In this document: in pieces, positions 1-12,082 of the stretch | How positions within the stretch are numbered: the stretch's first letter is position 1 | Layout of the letters: the number at the start of each line of letters is the position of its first letter | Source of the DNA: Chloromonas sp. AAM2 | Lineage: Eukaryota > Chlorophyta > Chlorophyceae > Chlamydomonadales > Chlamydomonadaceae | Assembly (NCBI GenBank): GCA_004335635.1 | Contig: QAXH01006680.1 | Span: 1 to 64,000, forward strand | Reading direction: 5' to 3' | DNA: 64,000 bases | Translations under genes and position numbers: made by a program | Notes under the pieces: generated by a model | What the model saw: the letters and a program-made list of their open reading frames with translations, nothing else | What the model was told of the DNA's origin: nothing | Databases searched by the model: none

Positions 1-110
1 CACCCACTGCATGATCACCCCCACCCACTGCATGATCACCCACACCCACTGCATGATCACCCACACCCACTGCATGATCACCCCCCCCCACTGCATGATC
101 GCCGGAGATG
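1..110. repeat. 21-bp tandem repeat, about five copies, at the left edge
   Basis: The unit ACTGCATGATCACCC plus a variable C/A run recurs with starts at 6, 27, 48, 69 and 90, a period of exactly 21. It sits at the 3' visible end of the minus-strand LOTUS-like gene. Read on the minus strand it stays open and would give a seven-residue repeat of the DHAVGVG type. A period divisible by three fits a coding repeat, but an intronic position is not excluded. Confidence 0.85.
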
Positions 111-3100
111 GCAAACATGTTGCCCCCGTCTCCCGTCTCCGCCTTGACAGGTCTGAGGGCGGAATATTCTCGTCCTTGAAAGGGTGAAAGGGCCTCGCAA
201 TGTAAGACACACACCCTGTACGCCCTGCACGTTTCCCGACCACCCACCCAGGCGTGTGTTGTCCAGGTCATAGCCGTAGTACATGCGGAAGTCTATCTTG
301 ATGGCGTCCATGCGGTACCCGTCCTCGGCCTTGAGTGTGGGCTGGAACCCGGGGGGGAGGTTGGCGGTCTTCAACTGCGTGCACAAGCTCGGGTGCACAG
401 GTGACCAAAAATAAACAGAAAAAAAAGACGATGTTTGGAGAGGTGATTCTTTCAGCTGCAGCACCATGAGCCCACCCGCTATCGGTATTGTGCTTACAAA
501 ACGCCATGCAATGCTGACTGCAATGACGAATCTTGTAAGCCCAACTCAGTACCGCTCCCACCTGTTCCGCCTCTTTGAGGCACAGCTCCCTCAGTCGCTT
601 CTCCAGCAGGTAGCGCAGGTCCCTGACAGGACTGAACACCGGGTAAAGGAACCTGAGGCGACAATGATCAGAGCAGGAATGGCATGGAGGTGGAGATTGG
701 ACTTTCAAAACACTGCAGTGAACTAAAATGTCAGGAAAAGGGTCCAATGCTGTCAGGTCAATTGTACGAGGCAGAACGCATTTCCACTTCAGAAGCATCA
801 CAGCTGATAAGATAGACTGCACCCAACCCCAACCACTCCCAACCGTATCCTCACAATCGACACCTACCCTTTTTCGCCTTTCTCTGCGGCCTGGTCCGTG
901 ATGGCCACAGTTTGAAACAGGCTCGAGTTGACATACTCGACGAGGTTGGCAAAGCCCAGGGGTGCGATGTGCAGTGCAGTGCCGTGGATGCGGCGGTACT
1001 CCTCCCTTAGCCGCACCAGGGGGTAAGGGGCGGGCAGCACACCAGTGTTTTTCAGCTCCAAGGCACTCCTGGGATGGCACAGATGAGAAAAGCACGAAAG
1101 GCTCGAGCACAAATGCAAGTGTGACACAAGGCTGGAGCACAAGTCAACTGAAGTGTAAGTGTGGCAGAAAGCCAATGCACAATGTAGACAGGAAGAACGT
1201 TGGTGCCTTGAACTTCAAGAAGCCTGCCTTGAAGGTCGTTTGCAGCTGGATGCATGGACAGCGCTGATAAAGGATGTTCCAAATGCGCACGGTACATCCG
1301 ATGCACTGGAAGAGAATCCGATCACTCACTTCTCTCCCGCTGCAGCGTAGGCGTGGTCGGTCAGCACCATGTGCATGAGCTTCCACATCTCCAGCACCTT
1401 GCGCACGTCCCACAGGAACCCTAGTTGGGGCAGCATCAGACACTGACCGGCCGACTCCTCCAGAGCCTGAGGGAAAACACACACAACACAACTTCCGGAT
1501 CAACCTTCGTGTTCTATCATTTTTTCAAGGCAGCTTGAACAAGGTACCAGCAACAAACAAGGCAAGGGCAAGTATGGCAGGCAATCCTGCGACGCAGTAT
1601 CAAGAGGACATCTAACAGAGGCTGTCGACCTGTTAATCTCAAGAATGACAAGGCTGAAGTGCCATGCTACACCGGCGCTTTGAGAATAAGATGCCAATGG
1701 CACAAAGCAAGCAGGCAGGGGTCCCAGTCCGTCTGTAGCAAGCTCATGCGCCAAGCTATCACCCTGATGAGATAGTCAGCTAGCCTTTGCCACGCACAAG
1801 TGGTTGAGGAATTCCTTATCTAAAGGAATTCCTTGTCTAAACCGAGTATCATCGCCAAATTCAGCAGTCTCCAACCGCATTATACCCAACAAGCGGTGCC
1901 TCTCACCTCTTCTGCATGTTAGGACCTCTGTGTGTTAGGACCTATGTGTGCTAGGACCTACGTGTTTCAGGTCTACTGAAGGGCAATCAGAGTCACATAG
2001 CAGTGTTGTCCATGCGGAATGACACGGCCGGTGCCTCAATAGGTGACTGACTGTCACTTCATCCAACATGACAACTCTTAACGCCAAAAGGCTCAAGAGT
2101 CTCCAAGGGGACCTCAGAGGGCGTGTGCACTTGTTGTTTTAAATAAGTGCCTCTCACCTCATCCGACATGTTGCCCCTTGGCCCGGCCAGCTGCGGCCTG
2201 ATGCGCCCGAGTGTGGCCTGGAGCGCCCGCTCGCCCGGCTCGCCCCCCGCCGGGTGCAGCCAGCTCACCACCAGCTTGCCCAGGTCCAGCGGCCGTCCAG
2301 CACCTGCTGGGGCAGCACCAGCTGGGGCAGCACCTGCGCCATCCTCTGGCTCAACCTGCAGCATGTACGTGTATACAAAAATAGCTTTTAGACCGCATTA
2401 ACAATAGGACATATATAATACCAATAGGATAAATACTACGAATGGCTTGTTCTGTTGAGTGTGGAGTAATTGATGTTATCGCGATGATTCCTTGACGTGA
2501 GCTGACTGACATCAGCATGAAAGGATCAGTATGCAACAATGCAACTGGTTTTCGAATCATGGACAACGACAGGCAATATACCCGATTCCATGCTAATCGT
2601 GCAGAGTCATGCAGAGCTACTCGTACCATGCCAATTTTTCTACCCCCACAGTGGGAAATCAACACGGTGTCGGTCACCAACACCTGTAGCATGGAGTACC
2701 CACTTTGATACCGGACAGGCTCTGACCCGGCACCGGTCCCATTGCCCTCGCCGCCTGCCCCTCCTCGCCCGCCGTCTGCGCCTCCACGGGGCCATACTCC
2801 AACCGCCTGCCCTCCGCAGTTACGAAGTAAAACGGTCCCACGCCCTCCCAGCCAGAGTCAGTGACCATTGTGCTCAGCTCGAGCAGCACAGCTAACAGGC
2901 GCAGGTTGCTGGAAATGACCCCAACTGTGCCCAGTTGGTAGCCCGTCATGGCAGGAATCCATGTAGCTCGGAGATCAGATACCCGCTGTGCCTGCGCTGC
3001 GACGTAGGGCTCCACAGCTCGTAGCATGGGTAGTGATGGGCGGATCATTGCCAAGGGGCCAGTTCCGTCGCCTGATGCGGCGACGTTGTCCAAGTGCGGT

Positions 3101-6100
3101 TGCAGTTCGATCTTGATATGTTGCTGTCCCTGCAAGCCAGGCAAACGCTCGCCTGCTTGTCATGCTTGTAACCGAAGCGATGGTGTGACTGCATTAAAGT
3201 TCGGTGCATGTGGACTTCTGGTGACCTGCTGCCTTCACTGGGCTGTTTGAATGGTGGAGGTACGATCTGTTGATAAGGGTTGGATGTGAAGGGTTTGAGG
3301 GTTGGAACAAAACAAATCTTTGTTGGGCGCTGGCATGCACCTTGTTAGAGTACAGAGCGCTCGGTCTGCTGACAATTCCAACAACCAGCCGGCGTTCTCA
3401 CCGGTTCGGGAGGCTGCGCCGTTCCCGGGTCCTCCGCATTTGGGTTTGCTGGGTCATACACCTCAATTGCCGGGCCGTAGATGGTGGGGCGGGTGCCGGC
3501 CCCGCGCATGCCAAAGGGCGCTGGGTAGCGGTTGTGCAGCTGGCGCACGCCCGCATGATAGATGTTGAAGCGCTGGTGGAGCACACTGCGCCGACAGAGC
3601 TTGAGGAGCACCTTGCGGACCTGAACAACAGGGGCAGGCAAGACATGGACATGTCCGTGTGACGCATGTGTGTCAAGTGCAATCCATCGTCACCATGAGA
3701 ACAAACAAACTTCGCACAGCAGAACGGAGGGGCAGGACATCGTGACAGCTGACTGTCCGACTAGTGAGTGCCTGTGTGGGTGTGCAAGATAGAGGACTTG
3801 CTTCACATTAACCATGCAGGTGCAACAATACATAAAGCAAACGTACTGGTTTTGTAGCCCAGGTAGTGTAACTGCATCCAGGTAGAGCAACTGCATGTTC
3901 CAAGCTCAGTGGCCAAGAGCAAAAGAACTTGAACGAGAAAGATGAAACTGGCCAAGCGCTCATTGCTTCGAGTCGCTTGACGTCATCCCTCTTGGCAAGT
4001 GGTAGTTTTCTGGCCTGTGTTACCTGTTACACCCTCACGATGCTTATGAATTCATCATAAATAACCTGCCCACTACTTAACACCATTTTTACAAAAGCCT
4101 TTCAGCCCCTGGGAGCCGCGGTAACATAGGGCCCCCTGCTAAGTGGCAAAGACTGGAACAACTCGGATGAGAAAAGCAGCAGCCTGGCCTGCCTTACCTT
4201 TTCTTCCTCTGGTTCGTCAGACCAGAGGCGCCCCGTGGAGCGGAAGACCGGCAGCCCGCCCAGCCCCTCCCGCCACGACTGCGGCCCTGGCCGGCCAGTC
4301 ATGGGACCCGAGAACATGACCTGCGGCAACCATGTGTGCAATTGGTTAATCACCCACACCAGTGTGAAGCACATGGGAGCGAATGTGTTGGGTATGTGCC
4401 GTTATCAAGTTACACGATGACTTCAGCACCAGACAGTCACCGGTAGTCGGGTACCTTGACTAGTACTCGCTGCAAGATAGTACAAACAGGCACCGTAGGT
4501 CCTGCGAAAAGAATGAATTGGTGAACAAATAGCCCAACCACATGTGTGTATGCCTAGCCACCTCACATGTGAGCAGTCGGACGCTCACATCAACCAGAAT
4601 GACGTCAGAGTGAGAATAACAACTGTGTGACCATTCTCATCAGTTAGTGCAACCAGCCATCAGCAGCCCATAGCCATTGTAGCAGGTGCCTACGCGCCTT
4701 TCCACACTGAAAAACTAGTACCTTGACTCGTACGGAAAGGCCCGCAGTCAAGGCGACACCGACGACATAGACAAGCAACACGCAAAGCAGATCTGCACCA
4801 TGATCAGTTAGTCAGCCAGCCTGCACCAAGCTTGGTGGCACAATCATCTACCTGAACCGCTTCACTGGCATCGCTCCTCCCCTCGCCAGCGGTGTCGCCA
4901 GCCCCTGCTGTGCCCACCGCTGTGCGCCACTGCGCCTCCACCGCTGACATGGCTGCCTTCAGGCCCTCACCACCAGCAGGACCTGCACAGACCATACAGA
5001 AGTGCTTGCATCTCGCTAGGATGCATGGCTGATATCTAAACATTCACCATGCAATGGCTGGACTGCTGCAGTTGATTCCTGTGTGATGGTCAGAAGGGCG
5101 ACGCAGCAACAGCCACTGTGCTAGCAGCTGTAGCATAGCCAGCCTGAGAGTTGCGCTCTCTCACAGCCGATCCAAAGACTGGTTTGCCATTTCAGCCATG
5201 TCTGCCCACGGCACAGGCTGTTTATTGAAGGCAACGGTGAACCACTGAGCCTTGCACCAACAGCCCGCCCCACAGCACACATGAAACCCACAGACACTGC
5301 CCATAGAGAGCACTGGGAGCTGAGAGACTTGCTCTACCCACCATCCATGGAAGTATCGCTGTAGTCCAGCCCCGGCTTGGGCAGCAACACTGTTGACTGT
5401 TGTGCTGTGCTGACCATGTCGCATAGATCGCTGGCAGCCAGAGGCACCACGTCACGCATCTTCATCACACCCAACCGCTTGTGGTCCAGGGTTGTGTTCA
5501 GCCGCTGAGCATACACCTCCTTGATCCTGAAGACACGTGCAAGGCAGGAGCAACTCGCATCCAAAAATGATCATCAGAAGTCATCACCGCCATCATTACA
5601 TGGAATCCGCAATTCGTAATATTTGTCTTGCTTGCTCGGAAGTTGCGAGATGACAGGCCAGGTCTTCTGCTTGATGCTATTCATTCTGTGCATTGCAAGC
5701 GAATACAGCATGCTTACACCCCACATGATGAATGCAACTACACAAAGTTGCCACGAGCCCTTGCTTGTGTGCTGTCCAGGGAGGATGTGCGTTGCTGGTG
5801 CACTTGTACCACCTGGCTCATTTGGCAAGCACTAAAGACGTGCCAAATTTAGCATACTTGTTATATAGCCAAGGCCCTCGCCAGACATCATGGTGTTTCC
5901 CTTTCCGCAGGATGTGCTGGTGTGCCCACCTGCTAAGCAAGAACCCGTGGACTTCAGCCGCAAGCGTTGCACCTGTCTCCTGCAGCGTCTGGTTGATGTT
6001 GTGCATGGCTTCTACAATGATCATGCGCACGCTGAGCAACTCCGGCTCTGTGATGGGGTTGATGGGAGCAGTGAAAACCTCAGCTGGCTTGGCAGAATAC

Positions 6101-6618
6101 AGCGACTGCTGCTGAGAGTTGAGGGAGCCTGAGGGCTGCAAGGGGCTTCTGTTCTGCCCAGAGATCATGTAGGGGCTGTCTGATTGCGGGTTAGTTCTGA
6201 CCATAGGCCTTGGCACTACTGCAGGCATGGCTGGCCTCATGCGCTTGCTTGGATCTTCACCAGCCTCATAGTAAGGACGCTTATGGCCTTGAGCACTAAC
6301 ATCCATGCCGAATGTCGTGCCCGCGAGAAGGCCACCGTTGGGCCGACGCTGAAGATCTGAACTGATGCCTGAGGCAAGCCCGGCACCCAGCCCGGCACCC
6401 AAAGTACCAACAGAATTCATGAGCGATCTATGGTTCACCATCGGAATGTAGGACTGAGCTGCTGGTGGCTCAGGCAGCTGTGGAGGACCGGGATAACCCT
6501 GGCTGCCCGAGATCGGCATGTTTCGATTCATGCCTTTCGCCTGATTATGCATAGAAGAAGGGTGTAGCATCCCATTCTGGCCCCCTCCGAGCGCGCTGTG
6601 CTGCCCGTAGGGTTGCAT
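1..6618 (-). CDS. Large multi-exon protein with LOTUS/OST-HTH-like segments, 3' end outside the window
   Basis: Start chosen at the ATG at 6618, which opens a Gln/Gly/Pro/Met-rich N-terminal region of about 220 residues containing basic KRMRP, possibly nuclear. About a dozen exons with good splice sites follow downstream, roughly 6618-5950, 5540-5344, 4980-4852, 4321-4199, 3621-3378, 3136-2700, 2357-2160, 1466-1330, 1070-868, 650-540, 378-254 and 152-1. Three segments resemble the LOTUS/OST-HTH fold, a winged helix linked to RNA binding and germ-granule or RNA-silencing proteins: IKEVYAQRLNTTLDHKRLG (about 5536), LREEYRRIHGTALHIAPLGF (about 1020) and IKIDFRMYYGYDLDNTRLG (about 305). The gene is clearly real because long conserved-looking exons alternate with introns. 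The LOTUS assignment is pattern recognition and tentative, and the middle exons match nothing I recognise. The protein is truncated by the window edge. Confidence 0.5.
1917..1975. repeat. Short 18-bp direct repeats in an intron of the LOTUS-like gene
   Basis: The motif TTAGGACCTNNGTGTG recurs three times with period 18 between the exons near 2160 and 1466. No coding or regulatory meaning is visible. Confidence 0.6.
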
Positions 6619-6892
6619 GGCGTCTCCTTAGCCGAGCCAGCTCCGCGCCTCACAGCTTCCGGTAAAGACGCAACAATGTCAAGGGTCCATCGCAGCGGAG
6701 GCGCGCTCACCCGAAACGGACCACACGTGACTACTTGCCCTTTTTTGCTGAGACTCAAGCCTGCATGCCAGCTGTGGAAGAGAAAGGATCCAACTTGCAA
6801 GCGCTCACCATGAGCATGGCTTGACAGTCAGAACTTCTCATGTGTGTCTAGAGGAAGCACAGGCCCGTGAGGCCTATCTGTGCTCATACAAC
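6619..6892. promoter_or_regulatory. Divergent intergenic region between the LOTUS-like gene and UPF3
   Basis: Only 274 bases separate the two divergent start codons, so both promoters and 5' UTRs must lie here. No TATA box is obvious. A shared bidirectional promoter is an inference from geometry only. Confidence 0.5.
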
Positions 6893-9800
6893 ATGGTTCA
6901 GGCACCTTCACTGCGCACCAAGGTAAAGATCTATCTTGAGCATGCGTTCTAGACGCCTGAGGCACTCGTCTCACCGTCCATTTATACTTGAACATTCCAA
7001 CTACCTTGGCAGGTGGTTGTGCGCAAGTTACCTCCAGGCCTTACAGAGGAGGGCTTCAAGGCAGCAGCAGACAAGGTTGCAGCGGGCACGTACACATGGC
7101 TGGCATACCACCAAGGCAAAGTCAGGTGGGAGCCACTAGACTGCCTTTCTCGCATCAGGGGTAGACAGGCGTGCTGTGGCTATTTGTCTGGCTGCAGATG
7201 CCAAGTCACAACCTGTGGGGAATGATGAGGCACGGACATGTGTGTGCTCACACGTGCAGCATGCAATGTTTCCAGGCTCTGTAACTCATCTGTTCTTCCA
7301 GCCTGGACACGTGTTGATTGCCGAATTGCTTGTTTATTCCAACAGCAGTTTGATTCAGGCAGAAGCGAGATTCCGTTGCTGTACATACTCATGCTCACAC
7401 GCAATACCACGTATTCTCAGAATCATCTGCAGCTGAGTGATCGAAACAAGTCTCGGCTTTATGAAGGCTTCCCCAAGCAGCTAACTCCTTGCAGCCGAGG
7501 AGCTCACCCTGCGTTCTGCCAGCACAACAGCCAGTAGCCTTGAGGATTCCACCAAGCCAAGCCCAATCTGGTCAACCCCGGGCAGCCCAAGTGCCGACAA
7601 AAACATCGCCAGTCTTTGCAGCTGTCATTCTTTTGCAGCACTGCTGGACAGTCATGTAGTGTCCGGCCCGGTCAGCACCGCTGGGCAGCTAGTTCGTGTC
7701 GTGTGTACTGCTTGCTTCTCTTTGCTACGTCATGCACTTGCATGTCATGTACACTGCACACCTTGCCTTTCTTGCAGTACCCGCAAGCTGACCCTCTCCC
7801 GCGCTTACCTTGACTTCTCCGACCCGCGCCACGTGGTGGCCTTCAAGGCAGCCTTTGACGGCCACGCGTTCGTGACCACCAAGGGCAACCAGTACCGGTG
7901 TGCGGTGGAGTATGCACCGTACCAGAAGGTGCCCAAGCCAGCCACGAAGAAAAACCCCTTGGAAGGCACCATAGAGCAAGGTGGGGCGGATCGAGCCGTT
8001 TTGAAAGCAAAATCATCATTGTCATTGCATGGCTCTGTGCGCACTGCGGTTTTGCAGCTTGCACTGCTGCATACCAAACAGTCAAGGCGCACGTGGTGCC
8101 CTTTGTGCACAGGCTAGTGGTTACCCCGGGGCTTCTTTTGTGCGTGCTGGCACTACTAGCAAGGGTCCAAGACACCGGCGGCACAGGGTCCCAGCCTTAG
8201 GAGGCTGAGGAGCATATGCCTTAGGAACCTATGCCTTAGGTGGCCAATGGTCCTGGCGTTTGAACAGGCTCTTTGTATGGGCACAAGCGTAAGGAGCCTG
8301 TGGCTATGCAGCCTGATGTTGTTACATGGCCTTCAGTCCTACAAGGGCGGCTCATCGGGGACAAGCGCGGGAGGGGAAACAATCAGCACCGCCGTAGCCT
8401 GGTGGTCCTTGTGCACACTCGCATGACGCTGCGCATTGCACTGCTGCCTGGTGGTCCTTGTGCACACTCGCATGACGCTGCGCATTGCACTGCTGCCTGG
8501 TGGTCCTTGTGCACACTCGCGTGACGCTGCGCATTGCACTGCTGCCTGCCTGGCGGCAGACCCGCACTACCAAGCGTTCCTGAAGGAGTTGCAAGAGGGT
8601 CCCGCCCTGCTGCCCAGTGCCGCTGCACAGAGGGAGCAGCTGGACAAGGAGGCAGCAAACGGGACAGGTGGGGGAGGGAGAGAGGGAGAGAGAGGGAGAG
8701 AGAGACTGTCACATGCGATTGTTGAAGGTAACAACAGGTGATACTTGATGCACCCTCACTGAGCTTACTCTACTCTGGCTGGTATTGCGGCATTCTGCAT
8801 GAGCTGGTAGCAGTCAACGGCCTTTGAGGGTAGCTTTCTGATGGCGAGAGCGTGGCATTGAACACGACGGTGTTTGAGCAATCATGCCAAACCACGCAGG
8901 CAGTTGCCCTCCCCTCATGGCTGCGTGTTTCGGCAAGCATGCAACCACTCAGCCATCTGCCTTGGCCTGCACCATGTTTGCATGGTCTCATGTGCTGCGC
9001 CACAGGCACAGCATCCACACCGAACGCGCTCATAGAATATCTGAAGGAAAAGCATGCGAGCGGAGGGGCGGGAGGGGGGCGCAAGGGGCAGCGGGACACG
9101 GCCCAGGCAGCAGCTAGAGCGGCGCTACAGCCGGGGTCTGGTGACAAGGTGGGTTCACCCTCCTGTCTTGCAAGGGTAGGACAGGCTGGTAGGGTGCGCA
9201 TCCCATTTCGTGTCCTAGTCACGCTTGCCCGAGCTGTGGCTTGGCGTTTCCACGATGAGTCATCTTGAAGCTGAAGAACTGATACAGAAGCTGACCCAGA
9301 AGCTGACGAAGCAAAGGCGCAATCAGAAGATCTGATGAGCTGATCGGCATGGAATGCTGAGTACTGAAGGCCGAGTACTGAAGGCCTCGGGACCGTTGGA
9401 GCTCATGTCTTTTGAACCAGTTGAGGTGATGCACACGGTTGTTAAGGACCTAGGCTGAATGGTCTGCAGCAAAAGCGCTGCATGCAAGAAGACTGCAAGG
9501 AAACGTGATGATGAGAATGAGAGTACCCCATCTTGATTTCACACGTAGGATGCTGTCAAAATGGTGATGTTGACGTTGTTGGCCTGCTTGCAGAAGGGTG
9601 TGGAGGGGCGGCCGGGCAGCGCCAAGGCAGTGGATGCCAGGAGTGGCACTGGCACAGGAGCGGCACACAAGGCCGCTGACTCAGCGCAGCATAAAGCAGG
9701 TGCGAAGACAAGCAGGTGCATGGGTGTAACAGAGGAGGTCAAGGAGGGAAAGGAGACGAATTCAACTGGGCATGGCTCTGGTTTGCCGCACTCTGCTTGC

Positions 9801-10529
9801 ACACTAGTCAGCTGATTTGCGAACATGCGTAAATTGGGCATGCATGCGTGTATGCGTCACTTGTTGTGGTATCACGGCATGGTAGAATGGCGATCAAATC
9901 AGCTGATTGGCCTTTGCACACGCATGGCTGCAGATGCTCACAAGGCTGGAAAGGACAAGTCCAGTGGCCATGGCCGGGCGCGGGATGGCAGCACAGCACC
10001 CAAGACCAGTGCAGGAGCAGCAGCAGCCAAGGGCACTGCCCCGGCTGGGGCTAGCTCAGCTGCGTCACAGAAGACGCTTCTGGCGCGTCCGAAAGATGCA
10101 CCTGCTGCTACAGAGGCTGGAAGGGCGGCAAGCGGCAGACCGACGTCTGGTGACTCTCGAGGGGTCACAGGTGGCAGAGGCGGCGCTGCTGGTGCTGCTG
10201 GTCCAGTGGATCGGAATAGGCCTGCGGCTGGTGCTGCTGCATCGGCTGCAGCAGCCGCAGCTGCACGCCTTCCCAGCAGGGCTGCCGGAGGCCCGCTGGC
10301 GGGCAGCCGACCGGCTGGTCCTGCTGCTGCTGCTGCTGCTTCCCAGGCGGCTCCGTCCAGGCCTGCTGCGGCTGCAGCTGGAACAGCAGCGGAAGGCAGC
10401 AGCGCCACAGGCGACGAGGCCAGCGGAGCCACAGCCGCTGCAGCTGCTCCAGCCCGGCGTGTACGAGCAGGGTTCCAGGCATACCGTCCACCGGTTAGGC
10501 CAGGGCGCCAGGACGACGACAGTGGCTGA
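6893..10529 (+). CDS. UPF3: UPF3, nonsense-mediated mRNA decay factor
   Basis: Seven exons were traced: 6893-6922, 7013-7125, 7778-7980, 8560-8667, 9006-9148, 9594-9699 and 9934-10529. Spliced length is 1,299 nt, 432 residues, in frame. The Smg4/UPF3 RRM-like domain opens with TKVVVRKLPPGLTEEGF, where UPF3 proteins have the same signature, and continues with SRAYLDFSDPRHVVAF and AVEYAPYQKVPKP. The conserved DPHYQAFLKEL segment follows. UPF3 bridges UPF2 and exon-junction complexes so that transcripts with premature stops are degraded; it shuttles between nucleus and cytoplasm. The C-terminal half is an unusual Ala/Pro/Gly-rich linker, ending in RRVRAGFQAYRPPVRPGR, which resembles the exon-junction-binding motif of animal UPF3. 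Family assignment is firm. The start is the first ATG before the RRM and gives a short ten-residue first exon. Confidence 0.93.
8401..8547. repeat. 49-bp tandem repeat, three copies, in UPF3 intron 3
   Basis: The unit starting GGTGGTCCTTGTGCACACTC begins at 8401, 8450 and 8499, nearly identical. The array ends a few bases before the exon 4 acceptor at 8559, so the last unit lies in the polypyrimidine/branch-point region of the intron. Near identity suggests recent expansion. Confidence 0.9.
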
Positions 10530-11120
10530 GAATGGCCACTGACATTGGTGCGGATATTGTACATGAGGCCTGGGTCGGAATACATATGCACCAGAACATA
10601 TGCACCAGCAGCAGGCTTATCACCTCGGGCGTGCGGTCAAACACAAGGATGTTGAGCGCTGCCATGGAGTTGTAGAAGTAGCTCAGGTGGAAGTACAGGG
10701 CCATGGCAAATGCAACGCTGGCCGCCATGCGGTAGGGCCAGGGGCCGTGGAGCACCTCATCTGCATGCAACCACCAACAGGCAAGGGAGAGCAAGCACAC
10801 TCGTGTTGAGCAAAAGGGTATCCAGCAGCTGCACTCCTCATATGTAGGCTCTTGCACATACTATGGTACACCACCTGGGCCTGAGAAGACATCCTCACTC
10901 TGCCTTCTGGTGACTGATGTCGCCTGCGCAAGTACGCCTAGTGACATGCTCATCATTGTGCCACATGCAGCACTCCAGCTGACCGACACACCAGCAGGGA
11001 TGGCGTTGGGATGGCAAAGGCTCGGCATTCTGGCCCAGCCTGGGGTCAGACGGGTCAGCAAGCAAGGACGCTGCATGGGAGCCTTCAGCTTGCCCGGGCC
11101 ATGCACCATGGTCATCATGT
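10530..11120 (-). other. Possible minus-strand exon(s) of an unidentified membrane protein
   Basis: On the minus strand, after an acceptor near 10760, a segment reads PYRMAASVAFAMALYFHLSY then NSMAALNILVFDRTPE. It is hydrophobic and aromatic like a membrane helix, and a possible donor follows. A second stretch near 11060-10890 (RMPSLCHPNAIPAGVSVSWS) could be another exon. No start, stop or family was identified. It could be a pseudogene remnant, a small unannotated gene lying tail-to-tail with UPF3, or chance. Confidence 0.25.
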
Positions 11121-11410
11121 TGACCGTGCAGCCAGGTTGTGAAGATGCAGGTCCATCACTCAGGCTGCCAGGGATGGCATGCCTGCATCAGGCAGGAACA
11201 GCAAGCGTCAGCGGCGGGACGCTTGAGTGGCAAAGCCCCAGTGGCTTTCCGGCTATTTCTGTCCTGGTCGTGTATGGTGCCGACCCTGTGTGGTCCGGAT
11301 TGGATTGACAGGGGCGGCGGGGTGATAAGGTGGTCATGGTGTTGCAGGCGGGTGCGCAGGCGGGGTCTGGGTCTGGACAATGATACGACTCAGTTCAGCC
11401 AGCAAACAAA

Positions 11411-11559
11411 AGAAGAAGTTTGCCAGTTCTGGGACAATTTGTCTGTGGTTCCGCGATGAGGCTGTCAGTTGTGTGTGGAACTAGTATTTTCAGGAGCGTG
11501 TCCATAGTGTGTCCATAGTGTGTCCGTAGTGTGTCCCAGAACTGGCAAACATTTTTTTT
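11411..11559. mobile_element. Small MITE-like element with inverted ends, about 150 bp
   Basis: The forward terminal motif (TTTGCCAGTTCTGGGACAAT, at about 11418-11440) faces its reverse complement at 11532-11559, which ends in a T run. Inside are three copies of TGTCCATAGTG-type repeats. There is no coding capacity. Same family as the elements at 17384, 35702, 51403, 53385 and 59691. Confidence 0.7.
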
Positions 11560-11651
11560 ACTATGAGGTTCACTGGGTCCTGTGCTTGAACCATGAGGCT
11601 CACATGTGGTGTGAGTGATGTTCCAGGCTGTCTCCCATCTGGGGTTCCAGA

Positions 11652-11684
11652 CAAAAAGATGTTTGCCAGTTCTGGGACAATTTG
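11652..11684 (+). mobile_element. Single MITE end
   Basis: ACAAAAAGATG followed by the TTTGCCAGTTCTGGGACAAT terminal motif, only 92 bases from the end of the preceding element. No opposite end follows within a few hundred bases. It may belong with the preceding element as a nested or rearranged copy. Confidence 0.6.
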
Positions 11685-11827
11685 TGTGTGCGACTATATG
11701 ATGTGTTCGTTGGGCGTTCTGGATGTCAGGCTTGTTGATTGATGACGATTGGGTTAGGCAGATTTGCATACGGACATACATCGTGTTACATCGAGCCCTG
11801 TGTGTTCTGTAATGATGCCGGCTCATG

Positions 11828-11880
11828 ATAATCCCTCATTATAATCCCTCATTGTAATCCCTCATTATAATCCCTCATTG
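11828..11880. repeat. 13-bp tandem repeat, four copies
   Basis: ATAATCCCTCATT repeats four times with one substitution, about 200 bases upstream of the PIGS start codon. It may be in the PIGS promoter or 5' UTR. Confidence 0.85.
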
Positions 11881-12082
11881 GAATGGAATGGTGCCGTACC
11901 TGGTGCGGTTACGATCACCACATCAATGATACACCATTGGACGCATCCAAACAATGCGTCCACCTCGTACAGACAAGTTGCAGGTTCAGATCACAGCAAT
12001 TCAACCCTCAGCAAACGACCTGTGACAATTATGGGCTAGATTACTCACAGTGCTTGCATGACCCGGATCGGGCACTGAACCG

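Noticed and set aside
9907..10542. 211-residue Leu/Gln/Arg-rich frame on the plus strand
   Set aside because: Out-of-frame reading of the same UPF3 exon, caused by GCTGCTGCAG repeats.
9938..10591. 217-residue Ala/Pro-rich open frame on the minus strand
   Set aside because: It is the shadow of the Ala-rich UPF3 last exon, whose plus-strand frame is supported by splicing and by homology.
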